Shown: positions 1 through 8,700 of the stretch, piece after piece
How positions within the stretch are numbered: position 1 is the stretch's first letter
Layout of the letters: the number at the start of each line of letters is the position of its first letter
From: JAZDJJ01 sp043804035
GTDB lineage: Bacteria; Bacteroidota; Bacteroidia; Palsa-948
NCBI GenBank assembly: GCA_043804035.1
Contig: JAZDJJ010000180.1
Coordinates: 1 to 10,409, forward strand
Direction: 5' to 3'
DNA length: 10,409 bases
Program-made: the position numbers and the translations under genes
Notes under the pieces: model-generated
Seen by the model: the letters and a program-made list of their open reading frames with translations, nothing else
Told to the model about the DNA's origin: nothing
Database searches by the model: none

Positions 1-129
1 ATGTAAAATGTAAAATGTAAAATGTAAAATGTAAAATGTAAAATGTAAAATGTAAAATGTAAAATGTAAAATGTAAAATGTAAAATGTAAAATGTAAAAT
101 GTAAAATGTAAAATGTAAAATGTAAAATG
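1..129. repeat. Heptanucleotide tandem repeat (ATGTAAA)n
   Basis: The sequence is a perfect direct repeat of the 7-bp unit ATGTAAA, about 18.4 copies with no mismatch seen, ending where ATG is followed by CAGC. It reaches the first base of the window, so its true length is unknown. Because 7 is not a multiple of 3, the unit passes through all frames and each frame meets TAA stops, so it is not coding. On the minus strand each unit contains TACATTTT, one base away from the Bacteroidota -7 box TAnnTTTG. That may be chance in AT-rich DNA. It lies downstream of the patatin-like gene. Copy number is likely to vary through replication slippage, and it is a common kind of place for assemblies to break. 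Confidence 0.97.
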
Positions 130-245
130 CAGCAATGAAACAATAATTTTGCAAATAATTTGCTTGTAGAAAGTTCCGAAAAATTAAAAAAAGTGTCCCG
201 CTTTCATACAAAACTAAATCAGCAGTAATCAAATCCTCTTTCTCC
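130..245. other. AT-rich intergenic DNA downstream of the patatin-like gene
   Basis: These 116 bp lie between the tandem repeat and the stop codon of the minus-strand patatin-like gene. They contain no ORF of useful length. A 13-bp palindrome (GCAAATAATTTGC, 151-163) is present. Read on the minus strand it could fold into a weak 5-bp A/T-rich stem, but no clear U-tract follows, so I do not call it a terminator. Nothing else was recognised. Confidence 0.6.
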
Positions 246-2525
246 TCATTCTATCAGCAATTTGAGTTTATTTATCACATCTTGATTTTCGGGAAGGTTA
301 ATTGAATTCAAAACTTTTTCCTTTTCTCTGTTAGTAAGATGCCAAGAGAGAGAAATATTGTTGGGTATTTTATTCTGAAGTTCGTAATCAACAATATCTA
401 TCTTGCCATCAAACCATGAACTTGCGTATTCAATAAGTTGGTTGTGGGTAAAGTCCTGTATATAAAACAAGTTTCCATAAAAACTTCCCATCGGGCGTGT
501 CAGCGGATTTGTGATAGTAGATGCCGAAATTCCTTCTATGGGAAATTCCTTGTGGCTGTCGCGAATCTGAATGATAATTACTCCGCTTGTATTGGTTGAA
601 ATCCAATTTCTGAAAACATATAAATATTTTAATGCCATTTCTATTCCGTAATTATCACGCATACCCGCATCCATAATTTCAATAGGGGGATTGCTGGGCA
701 GAAAAACAATTGGAGTGATGTACGGAAAAGTAGAACTCATTCTGATTACGCTGGTGAACAAAATACTGTCGGCTTGTTGTTCACGAAAGAATCTTGAAAA
801 CTCTACAGCATCCATCAACGAATTATTATGCAGATTTTTGTTTTGTTCATTTTGAATAAGAAAAGAAACTGGCTGAGAAGAAATAACAAGTTTTCTTCCA
901 TCATTTACTATGGTAGGAGAAAAAAGCATCATAGGAATAAGTGCATCAGATTCTGGCTGCCGATAGTCACAAAGTCGTTTCTCATTAAAAACATTTCTTA
1001 AATTCTCATTCAATCTTTTTTCAAAAACATATCCTCTGTCTTTTATGTATTTCTGTTTTCCGTACTGTACATGCTGAAGAGGAAAGAACCAATCGCTGGT
1101 GGCAATACTAAAGCCCACTGCATTCAATATATCTTTTGAAATATCTGTATGATATGATTTATCGTAGAGTCGTATTTTTTTTCCTTGTTGCTGTTGCCAA
1201 TAAAGTTCGCGAAGATAAGCCGCACCTATCAACCCACCTGATGAACCGGTAATCACAGCAATATGTTTCAGTAATTCTCCCTGAAGAATACTATCTGTAT
1301 ACTGTAAAGCATGAAATGTCCATAGGGAAGAACGAAGCCCGCCTCCACTTGTACAAACCATGACAAACTTTGGCTTCTTGTTTTTTTCAAAAGTTGTTTC
1401 CAAATTTTTTAGTCGCCACCTATTCAGGATTTCAATCATATTGCGAAAATCGCTATCAACAGTATCTTTTTGTAAACTAATTTTTTTCAATGTTTCATTA
1501 TTAAACTTTGCTTTTGCGACTTCATAATTCAATCCATAAGCTTTATTGACATTATTGAAAAAACTGAACTGATATAAAAAGTTTATAATAAGAAGAAAGA
1601 CAATAAAAATAATTGGTGTCCAACCGCGGAACAAGAAATACAGCGGAACAGGAAGCATAATAATCATAGTTATCAACAGTATGATGCTTGCACCTGCTGG
1701 TATCATAAAAAATGGAACTTCACAAAATAATCCTATCCCTAATAAAGTGATAAGAGAAATGGTAATAAACGCTCCTGCATTACGGTGATGCTGACGGAAA
1801 ACATTCTTCAGCATCTCTCTCTTGTAATGTTTGACTGCTCTTACCAATCTAAAACGAAAAGGATTACTGATATAGGTCTCAACATACCAGTCACGGGATT
1901 CTTTGCTTAAATATGGGTTCTTCCAGGAATCTCGTCGTTTCTTATGAATTTTTAACATCCGCTTTTCTTTTAATACATCCTGCGGCTTTACTCCAAACAT
2001 TCTGTGAATATTCTTATTGGTACGAAAGAAATAAAGAAGAGTGAGAAGAACAAACAATGTGAAGCCCAAAAAAAAACCTCCTATCATACTCATAATTTCC
2101 ATGTCAGAATATATTTGTTCGCTCCTGAGAAATGAAAAAATATTCCAGATATAAATTATAATGAACAACCCGGGAATGATGAAATTATTAAGACAATATT
2201 TTGTGAATGGATGTGAGAGTGTGGCAAGAAAAGGAAACCTGAAACTATTCATAATATAACTTGACATATTAAAAACCATAACAAATATTCCACAGGCCAA
2301 TCCGATAATAAAGTACGAAAGCGGACTTACCTCATCCATGTATTCAGGATTTAAAAACAAATAGGGAATGCCATAAGCTGCGGCTAAGTTTTGTGTGATA
2401 AATCCAAGAAGCAATCCAACTGCCGACAGAAGCAGTAAATTTTTTTTAATGTGTAAAAAAAGAAGTTGTATCGGAAAGAAAAAAATTGCTCTGCGGATAC
2501 TGGAATGATAAAGTAGTTTTTTCAC
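246..2525 (-). CDS. Polytopic membrane protein with C-terminal patatin-like phospholipase domain
   Basis: This 759-residue protein probably acts as a membrane-anchored serine acyl hydrolase (lipid acyl hydrolase or phospholipase A type); the substrate is unknown. The N-terminal half has about seven hydrophobic segments (about 28-50, 68-92, 112-133, 146-167, 251-270, 272-299 and 302-322) with a basic loop at about 170-250. The C-terminal half carries patatin hallmarks: a glycine-rich oxyanion-hole motif SGGGLRSS at 393-400, the nucleophile elbow GSSGG at 427-431 with Ser429, and the catalytic Asp in DAG at 619-621. The Ser-Asp dyad therefore looks intact. The start is GTG, 6 nt after the stop of the upstream lipoprotein gene. 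An in-frame TAA lies just upstream and the next Met is residue 62, so GTG is the best choice. There is no clear Shine-Dalgarno. The spacing suggests co-transcription and perhaps translational coupling with the lipoprotein gene. The family assignment rests on motifs; the topology was read by eye. Confidence 0.85.
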   Translation of the reverse strand: MKKLLYHSSIRRAIFFFPIQLLFLHIKKNLLLLSAVGLLLGFITQNLAAAYGIPYLFLNPEYMDEVSPLSYFIIGLACGIFVMVFNMSSYIMNSFRFPFLATLSHPFTKYCLNNFIIPGLFIIIYIWNIFSFLRSEQIYSDMEIMSMIGGFFLGFTLFVLLTLLYFFRTNKNIHRMFGVKPQDVLKEKRMLKIHKKRRDSWKNPYLSKESRDWYVETYISNPFRFRLVRAVKHYKREMLKNVFRQHHRNAGAFITISLITLLGIGLFCEVPFFMIPAGASIILLITMIIMLPVPLYFLFRGWTPIIFIVFLLIINFLYQFSFFNNVNKAYGLNYEVAKAKFNNETLKKISLQKDTVDSDFRNMIEILNRWRLKNLETTFEKNKKPKFVMVCTSGGGLRSSLWTFHALQYTDSILQGELLKHIAVITGSSGGLIGAAYLRELYWQQQQGKKIRLYDKSYHTDISKDILNAVGFSIATSDWFFPLQHVQYGKQKYIKDRGYVFEKRLNENLRNVFNEKRLCDYRQPESDALIPMMLFSPTIVNDGRKLVISSQPVSFLIQNEQNKNLHNNSLMDAVEFSRFFREQQADSILFTSVIRMSSTFPYITPIVFLPSNPPIEIMDAGMRDNYGIEMALKYLYVFRNWISTNTSGVIIIQIRDSHKEFPIEGISASTITNPLTRPMGSFYGNLFYIQDFTHNQLIEYASSWFDGKIDIVDYELQNKIPNNISLSWHLTNREKEKVLNSINLPENQDVINKLKLLIE

Positions 2526-2531
2526 AATCGT

Positions 2532-2927
2532 TTACTTAGTTGCTGTGCTGCTGCAATTTGAAGTTGTTCCGCTAATGTCCTTTACAGTGTAAGTTAATTG
2601 AAGTGTGTTTCCGTCAATGATTCCTGACCCACTCACAGTATAAGGGTATCCACACGAGGATGTAGAAGCATCTAGAGTTTGAGTAGCAATAGTGAGATTA
2701 TTTCCCGATACCGAAGCGGTAACAGTATAGCAATTTTGTAATTTAGAAAGAGTTAATGTAGAGCCGGATGCAGTAATTGTCATTGTGTAGGGCTTTCCAC
2801 AATTACCAGTTACACTCCAAGAGCCAACATAATTATCAATATTCTTTTTTTCTTCATTTTTTTTACATGAAATGATAGAAGCAATACTAAATAATAATAC
2901 AAGCACGAAAATAGTTTTTGTTTTCAT
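2532..2927 (-). CDS. Small putative lipoprotein, lipocalin-like beta-rich
   Basis: This 131-residue protein is of unknown function. The N-terminus is a lipoprotein signal peptide: a short basic n-region, a hydrophobic core at 6-19, then a lipobox ending at Cys21 followed by KKNEEKK. It is predicted to be lipidated and held in a membrane facing the periplasm or surface. The mature part is rich in Thr, Ser and alternating hydrophobics, typical of beta strands. It begins with a VGSW motif (34-37) like that at the first strand of many lipocalin-like lipoproteins. Four further cysteines (43, 66, 92, 125) could form two disulfides. Two of them sit in near-identical motifs, CGKPYT (43-48) and CGYPYT (92-97), hinting at an internal duplication. 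ATG start at 2925-2927. The gene ends 6 nt before the patatin-like gene, so the two products may act together in the envelope. It could also be an unrelated small secreted beta protein. Confidence 0.8.
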   Translation of the reverse strand: MKTKTIFVLVLLFSIASIISCKKNEEKKNIDNYVGSWSVTGNCGKPYTMTITASGSTLTLSKLQNCYTVTASVSGNNLTIATQTLDASTSSCGYPYTVSGSGIIDGNTLQLTYTVKDISGTTSNCSSTATK

Positions 2928-2960
2928 AATAATAATTAATTTTTGTTTGTGTCTTTGGGA

Positions 2961-2988
2961 TAAAAGTATAAAAATATTTTATTTCAAA
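2961..2988 (-). promoter_or_regulatory. Possible Bacteroidota-type promoter for lipoprotein-patatin pair
   Basis: Read on the minus strand, TTTG (2988-2985) is followed after 16 nt by TACTTTTA (2968-2961), which matches TAnnTTTG at all but the last base. The box ends 33 nt before the lipoprotein ATG. The TTTG overlaps the ftcD stop codon. The 16-nt spacer is slightly short for the known -33/-7 arrangement, and AT-rich DNA gives such matches by chance, so this is a weak call. If real, it would let the lipoprotein and lipase genes be expressed apart from yicC-ftcD. Confidence 0.22.
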
Positions 2989-4633
2989 TATTTCTATTCA
3001 CTATTTCCAAAATATTTGTTTCCATTTTTTTTGTTTCCTCTTCTATATGTTTTGCTTTTTGCACAATATCTCTTGCGAAATCTTTATCCAATAAACCTTT
3101 TGCATTTATCTTCACATTTAAGAATGCTCCCATCACTGCACTGCGTGCACATAGCACTCCAACACCTGCATCGCTCACCGAATTTGGATTTCCTTTTTCA
3201 GCCATTGCTTTTATTACTTCCATTGATTTATATGCCAACTGCATCACTTTAAATGGAACTTCGGTAGCGTGTTTCGTTGCACTCTGAATTATTTCTGTTC
3301 TTATTTTCTTTTCTTCTTCATTTGATTTCGGCAAACTAAATGCACTCATGATTTTATTGAATGCATTGGTATCTTCATCCACCATCTTTAGTAGTTCTTC
3401 TTTTATCTTTTGCCCTTCTTCCGCATGATTTGAAAATTCTTCCCATCTATCATCCCATCCTTTTTTATGAGAAGAAAGATTTGCTACCATCGTACCGAGA
3501 GAAATTCCAAGCACACCAAGATATGCAGAAATACTTCCACCACCTGGCGCAGAACTTTCGCTTGCAGTTTCATCAGCAAAATCACTGAGCGACATTCCTA
3601 TCAAATTCATCTTACTTTTATCTTTGAGTTGATATTCAATGATTCTTTCTTCTGGTTTGAATGGCGAAAGTTCATTCAGCCCCAGTGATTTCACGGCAAT
3701 TTTTATCAATTCTTTTTCCGAAACTCCAACAGAGCGTTTTTGTTTGATAAGAAAATATTTCCCTGCATCAAGTAATGATTTTAATGGAATGAGTCCAATA
3801 AGTTCAGAGCCAGTTACTCTCATTCCGCGATTGTTTGCACTCTTCACGCATTCTTCAAACGCAATGTGAACTGGAGTGATATCAATGTTCGTGAGATTCA
3901 TACTCACCTGTGCAATACCATATTCTTTAATGAACCAGCCGATGCCTTTCACCGCTTTGCACGTACCTGGCTGATGAACATCTTCTCCTTTTTCATCTTT
4001 AATTTTTCTTCCTGCTTCGCGAACATCAAACGCAACAGAGTTTGCTCTTCGCATAGAAGTTGTATTCAGATTTACGTTGTAAGCAACCAAAAAATCACGT
4101 GCTCCAATTACTGTTGCTCCTCTTTTAGAATCAAATTCCACTGGACCGAAATCAGGTTTCCACTCAGATAATTTTATCTTCTTAAAAAATCCTTCGTATT
4201 CTCCTTCACGGATGATAGAAAGATTTTTCCTCGCAGGATTTTTCTGTGCATATTCATATAAGTAAACAGGAATTTTTAATTCATTTCCTATCCGTTCCGC
4301 TAACTTTTTTGCATACTCTGCTGTTTCTTCCATAGAAATTCCCGAAATAGGAATGAATGGGCAAACATCGGTTGCACCCATTCGGGGATGTTCGCCTTTG
4401 TGTTTGTTCATATCAATAAGTTCACCTGCTTTTTTCATTGCATTGAAACATGCTTCAACACAAGCATCAGGAGTTCCAACAAAAGTTACAACAGTTCTGT
4501 TGGTGGCTTTGCCAGGATCAACATTCAGCAATTTTACTCCTTCGGTTTTTTTTATCTCATCCGTGATTTGTTTGATGAGGTTCAAATCATTTCCTTCGGA
4601 GAAGTTTGGAACACATTCAATAAGTTGATTCAT
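2984..4633 (-). CDS. ftcD: Bifunctional glutamate formimidoyltransferase / formimidoyl-THF cyclodeaminase
   Basis: This 549-residue cytosolic enzyme of histidine degradation moves the formimidoyl group from N-formimidoyl-L-glutamate to tetrahydrofolate (EC 2.1.2.5), then deaminates it to 5,10-methenyl-THF (EC 4.3.1.4). The formimidoyltransferase part spans about 1-330, opening with ECVPNFSEG (6-14) and NVDPGKATNRT (37-47). It has HKGEHPRMGATDVCPF (78-93), in which His82 matches the known catalytic histidine of mammalian FTCD. The cyclodeaminase part spans about 345-549 with SAPGGGSISAY (361-371), DEDTNAF (419-425) and NPNSVSDAGVGVL (482-494). Length and order match the full-length fused form; many bacteria encode the two activities separately. 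ATG start at 4631-4633, with 54 nt to yicC upstream. No hutH, hutU or hutI is visible in the window, so ftcD is separated from the rest of the pathway here. Confident call. Confidence 0.96.
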   Translation of the reverse strand: MNQLIECVPNFSEGNDLNLIKQITDEIKKTEGVKLLNVDPGKATNRTVVTFVGTPDACVEACFNAMKKAGELIDMNKHKGEHPRMGATDVCPFIPISGISMEETAEYAKKLAERIGNELKIPVYLYEYAQKNPARKNLSIIREGEYEGFFKKIKLSEWKPDFGPVEFDSKRGATVIGARDFLVAYNVNLNTTSMRRANSVAFDVREAGRKIKDEKGEDVHQPGTCKAVKGIGWFIKEYGIAQVSMNLTNIDITPVHIAFEECVKSANNRGMRVTGSELIGLIPLKSLLDAGKYFLIKQKRSVGVSEKELIKIAVKSLGLNELSPFKPEERIIEYQLKDKSKMNLIGMSLSDFADETASESSAPGGGSISAYLGVLGISLGTMVANLSSHKKGWDDRWEEFSNHAEEGQKIKEELLKMVDEDTNAFNKIMSAFSLPKSNEEEKKIRTEIIQSATKHATEVPFKVMQLAYKSMEVIKAMAEKGNPNSVSDAGVGVLCARSAVMGAFLNVKINAKGLLDKDFARDIVQKAKHIEEETKKMETNILEIVNRNI

Positions 4634-4687
4634 AGTGTTAATGATTAATAAAATGATAATTAAGAAGTTTTACTCAACTAATAATCA

Positions 4688-5557
4688 TCAGAGTACATTA
4701 TTTAATTGTTCTTTTATTTTTTCCAACTCATCTTTCATTTGCACAACAATTTTTTGAATATCTGCATCATTTGCTTTTGAGCCGATTGTATTGATTTCTC
4801 TTCCTATTTCCTGAGAAATAAATCCAAGTTTTTTTCCACATTCATTCTCATTCATGGTTTTAAAAAAATATTCGCAATGTGTTTTTAGACGGACTTTTTC
4901 TTCGGTAATGTCAAATTTTTCTATGTAGTAAATCAATTCTTGTTCAAAACGGTTTTCATCTATTTTCTCTTGCGAAAGTAAGTCGGAAATATTTTTTTTT
5001 AATCTTTCTTTCACAGATGGTATCCGTTCTTTATCTAATATTTCTATTTCAGAAAGTAATTTTTGAATAATATCTATTCTGGTTTGCAAATCTTTTTCCA
5101 ATGCTTTGCCTTCTGTGATTCTGAATTGCTCAAGTTGCCCAATTGCTTTTTCTGTCCCTGACATTATTTGCTTCCATTCTTTTTCATTTATCTTTTCTTT
5201 TTCTATTTTCATTATATCAGGCAAACTTAAAATCAATGGTAACAAATTTTTAGATTCATCAGATAACTCTTTGGCAAGCGATTTTAATTCTTTATGATAT
5301 TTTTTTACGAGCACCCTGTTAATGTTTACATCCTTTTTTTCATTTGTAATTTCAAGAGTTATGTTTAAGTCAATTTTCCCTCTGATAAGATTTTCGGCAA
5401 GCAAACTTCTTAATGCCAGTTCTTTTTCTCTATAAACATCCAGAGCCCGCATGTTTATGTCCATCTGTTTGCTATTGAGAGAACGGATTTCAATAGTTAC
5501 ATTTTTGTTTTTCAAAGAAACTTCTGCTTTGCCAAAACCAGTCATGGATTTTATCAT
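4688..5557 (-). CDS. yicC: YicC/YloC family endoribonuclease
   Basis: This 289-residue protein is close in length to E. coli YicC. The family comprises metal-dependent endoribonucleases; E. coli YicC has been linked to small-RNA turnover and stationary phase. The N-terminus MIKSMTGFGKA is the family signature, followed by EIRSLNSKQMDINMR (22-36). The C-terminal region contains EEKVRLKTHCEYF, GKKLGFISQEIGREINTIGSKAND and a charged helical tail, the conserved end of the family. The middle (about 90-215) is Lys/Glu-rich and probably helical. I chose the ATG at 5555-5557 because the open frame to 5779 adds 74 residues that do not resemble the family and would overlap the divergent helicase gene. 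In many Bacteroidota yicC is followed by gmk (guanylate kinase); here ftcD follows after 54 nt. It is probably the first gene of the minus-strand unit. Confidence 0.93.
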   Translation of the reverse strand: MIKSMTGFGKAEVSLKNKNVTIEIRSLNSKQMDINMRALDVYREKELALRSLLAENLIRGKIDLNITLEITNEKKDVNINRVLVKKYHKELKSLAKELSDESKNLLPLILSLPDIMKIEKEKINEKEWKQIMSGTEKAIGQLEQFRITEGKALEKDLQTRIDIIQKLLSEIEILDKERIPSVKERLKKNISDLLSQEKIDENRFEQELIYYIEKFDITEEKVRLKTHCEYFFKTMNENECGKKLGFISQEIGREINTIGSKANDADIQKIVVQMKDELEKIKEQLNNVL

Positions 5558-5753
5558 AGATTTAATATTTTTCAAAACAATTGAGTTTGTAAAAATACAT
5601 TTTTTAGAATAAAGAAAAAGACAAACATTTCTTTTGAAAATTTTATTTGTATTTTTAGAACTGCCCTTAAAAGTTGAATAGAAATAAAAAAAAGGGATAC
5701 TTAAAAAAATACACTCTATTTTAGTCGGATAACAATTTAAAAATATATTTTTC
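5558..5753. promoter_or_regulatory. Divergent intergenic region between yicC and helicase-nuclease
   Basis: This 196-bp, strongly AT-rich stretch must hold the promoters for yicC (minus) and the helicase-nuclease (plus). I found no complete TTTG...TAnnTTTG pair for either gene; the near matches are TTGTTTTG upstream of yicC and TATATTTT just before the helicase ATG. The region contains a 26-bp sequence (5642-5667) that recurs at the right end of the window on the other strand. Confidence 0.5.
5642..5667 (+). repeat. 26-bp repeated sequence, copy 1 (upstream of helicase-nuclease)
   Basis: The plus-strand sequence begins TTTATTTGTATTTTTAG and ends AACTGCCCT. It is an exact reverse complement of 10274-10299, and the match stops at both ends. 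It lies 86 nt upstream of the helicase ATG. Its first eight bases, TTTATTTG, differ from TAnnTTTG at one position, so it may carry a promoter element. No trace of the CGTCATTGCGA palindrome found beside the other copy is visible here. Confidence 0.85.
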
Positions 5754-8700
5754 ATGATGTCCACAAACAACAATTCCAAAGAGCGCTACGACAAAAAGTT
5801 TGAAGAAGAAATTTCTCTGCTCAACTCCGGGCAGCGCAAAGCCGTTGAGCATATTGATGGTCCTGTGATGGTGATTGCCGGACCTGGCACTGGCAAAACA
5901 CAAATCATTGCTGCACGCATAGGGCATATTTTAAAATCAGATTTGCAAATTGCTCCGCACAATATTCTTTGCCTCACTTACACCGATGCCGGAACCGTTG
6001 CTATGCGTAACCGTCTTTTGCAATTCATCGGTCCCGCTGCTTACCGTGTGAACATTTATACTTTTCACTCTTTTTGCAACAACATTATTCAGCACAATCT
6101 TGATTATTTTGGCAAACGCGAAATGGAGCCAATTTCAGAATTGGAAAATGTGCAATTGCTTCGCGGGATACTGGATTCTCTTCCCTTATCAGACAGCGCA
6201 CTAAAGCGGTTTAAAGGAGATATTTACTATGATATTCCGCGAATAAATAATTTGTTTCGCATGATGAAAGAAGAAAATTGGTCGTCTGAATTTGTTTCTG
6301 AAAAGATTGACGAGTACATAAATGATTTGCCGAACCGAGATGAATTTATTTATAAAAAAGCGAATACAAAACAAGGAACCAAAGCAGGTGATGTAAAACA
6401 AAAAAATATTGACGCGGAAAAAAAAAAAATGGAATTACTCCGTGAAGCAGCAAATCTTTTTCCAAAATATTGCGAAATGATGAAAGAACGTGGTCGCTAC
6501 GATTACAGCGATATGATATTGTGGGTGCTCAATGCTTTTAAGAAAGATGAAAATTTTTTAAGGAATTATCAGGAGTGGTATCAGTATTTTTTGGTGGATG
6601 AATATCAGGATACTAATGGAGCACAGAATGAACTTTTACAATTGTTGATTGATTACTGGGAAAAACCCAATGTGTTTGTAGTTGGCGATGATGACCAGTG
6701 TATTTATGAATTTCAGGGAGCACGGGTAAAAAATATGACAAGTTTTTTAGAGAAGTACGAAAAAGAAATGGAAGTGATTGTGTTGAAAGAAAATTATCGC
6801 TCTACTCCAAAAATTCTGGATGTTTCAAAAGCAGTAATTGATAACAACAATCAGCGATTGATAAAACAGGAAATTATTTTAAAAAAAAATCCCAATCTTG
6901 ACAAAACACTTATTTCTTCTCATCCACAAATTCAACAATCTACTGTTGTGCCTGATATAATTCAGTATTACAATATTCAGCATGAAGAAGCATCTGTAGT
7001 AGATGAAATTTCAAAAATCCAATCGCAAGAATCAAATCTTGGCGAAGTCGCAATAATTTATTACAAACATTCACAAGCCGAAAACATTATTTCATTGTTA
7101 GAGAAAAAAAATATTCCGTACAATGTAAAAAAGAAAATAAATATATTTAATCTCATCATCGTTCAGCAGATATTAAATATTCTTTCTTATCTCAAAGAAG
7201 AACACGATAAGCCAAACAGTGGGGAGTATCTTTTATTTGAGATGATGCACTATCAGTTTTTTGGAATCAGTCCGAGAGACATTGCAAAAATTTCTGTGCA
7301 TTGCGGAAGAAACTATTTTAAATGGAGAGAATTTCTTGCCGATGAAGAAGGACTAAAAAAACTGAATCTTGAAAATAATAATTCTATTTCTTCCTTTGAA
7401 AAAAATTTAATGTTATGGCTCTCTGAAGTTTCAAACAGTACGCTCACAATGCTTTTTGAAAAAGTGCTGAATGGGAGCGGACTACTGAAACATATTCTGG
7501 ATTCTTCTGAAAAAGTTTGGCTGTTGCAAGTTGTAACAACGCTTTTTGATTTCATTAAAACAGAATGCGCAAAACAACCAATGCTCAGTATCAAACAATT
7601 CTTGGAAATGATTCAGCAGATGAGGGAAACAGAAATTCCTCTTTCCATCAACAAAACTATTTATGAAGAAAACGGAGTGAATCTCATCACAGCACATTCA
7701 GCAAAAGGATTGGAGTTCAAACATGTTTATTTAATCGGATGCACCACCGATAAATGGGAAGAATTAAGAGGAATAACAAATAAATTTTCACTTCCCGATA
7801 CACTTACTTTCATGCAAAAAGATGACGAAAATAAAATTGAAAGTGCAAGACGATTATTTTATGTAGGAATGACGCGGGCAAAAGAGCATTTGCATATTTC
7901 TTTCGCTGAAAAAATTAACGAAAAGAAAACACTTGAACATTCTTGTTATGTTGAAGAAATAATTGCAAAGACCAATATTACTGTTAAGAAAAAACATTTG
8001 TCAGCAGAAAAAATTTCGGAATACATAGCACTTGCTTTAACAGAAAAGGAAAATCCCAAATCCCAAATATCAGATAATGATTTCATCAACTCATTGTTGG
8101 ATGATTACAGTTTAAATGTTACACATCTGAATAAATATATGGAATGTCCCGTTGCTTTTTACTATGAAAATATTCTCCGTGTGCCTTCTGTGAAAAACGA
8201 AAATACTGCTTTTGGAACTGCTATTCACAATGCGATGAAGTGGCTCTTTGATAAGATGAAAGTCAATAATAAATTATTTCCCGGGCAAGATGAATTTGTA
8301 AATGCTTTCAAAAAAATATTATACATGCAAAGAGATTCGTTTACCGAAATTCAGTACAAAAACCGAATTGCACTCGGAGAAAAATATCTTCCTGAATATT
8401 ATAGTAAGTATGTTAATTCATGGGATAAAATCGTTCTTACAGAATACAAAATAGTAAATGTTGAATCAGATGGTATACCAATAAATGGAAAACTCGATAA
8501 AATAGAATTCAATGGCAATGAAATGAACGTGGTGGATTACAAAACCGGCAAACCTGAAAATGGATTATCAAAAATAAATCCTCCAAATGAAAAAGAACCA
8601 AATGGCGGTGATTACTGGAGGCAGATTGTATTTTACAAAATTCTTGCAGACAATTTCAAGAGAGAAAACTGGAAAATGATTTCAGGAGAAATTGATTTCG

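Noticed and set aside
1..129. CRISPR array or coding repeat at the left edge
   Set aside because: The units are 7 bp with no spacers, and TAA stops appear in every frame, so it is a simple tandem repeat.
151..163. Palindrome GCAAATAATTTGC as terminator of the lipase gene
   Set aside because: The stem is only about 5 bp, A/T-rich, with a 3-nt loop and no clear U-tract on the minus strand.
2872..4648. Several open frames of 73-126 codons on the plus strand across ftcD
   Set aside because: They are antisense to a well-conserved enzyme gene, have no recognisable domains and show low-complexity Leu/Phe/Ser/His-rich sequence, as expected from the complement of a Lys/Glu-rich gene.
5558..5779. 74-residue N-terminal extension of the yicC reading frame
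   Set aside because: YicC proteins begin at the MIxSMTGFG motif, which lies at 5557. The extension is AT-rich translated intergenic DNA and would overlap the start of the divergent helicase gene.
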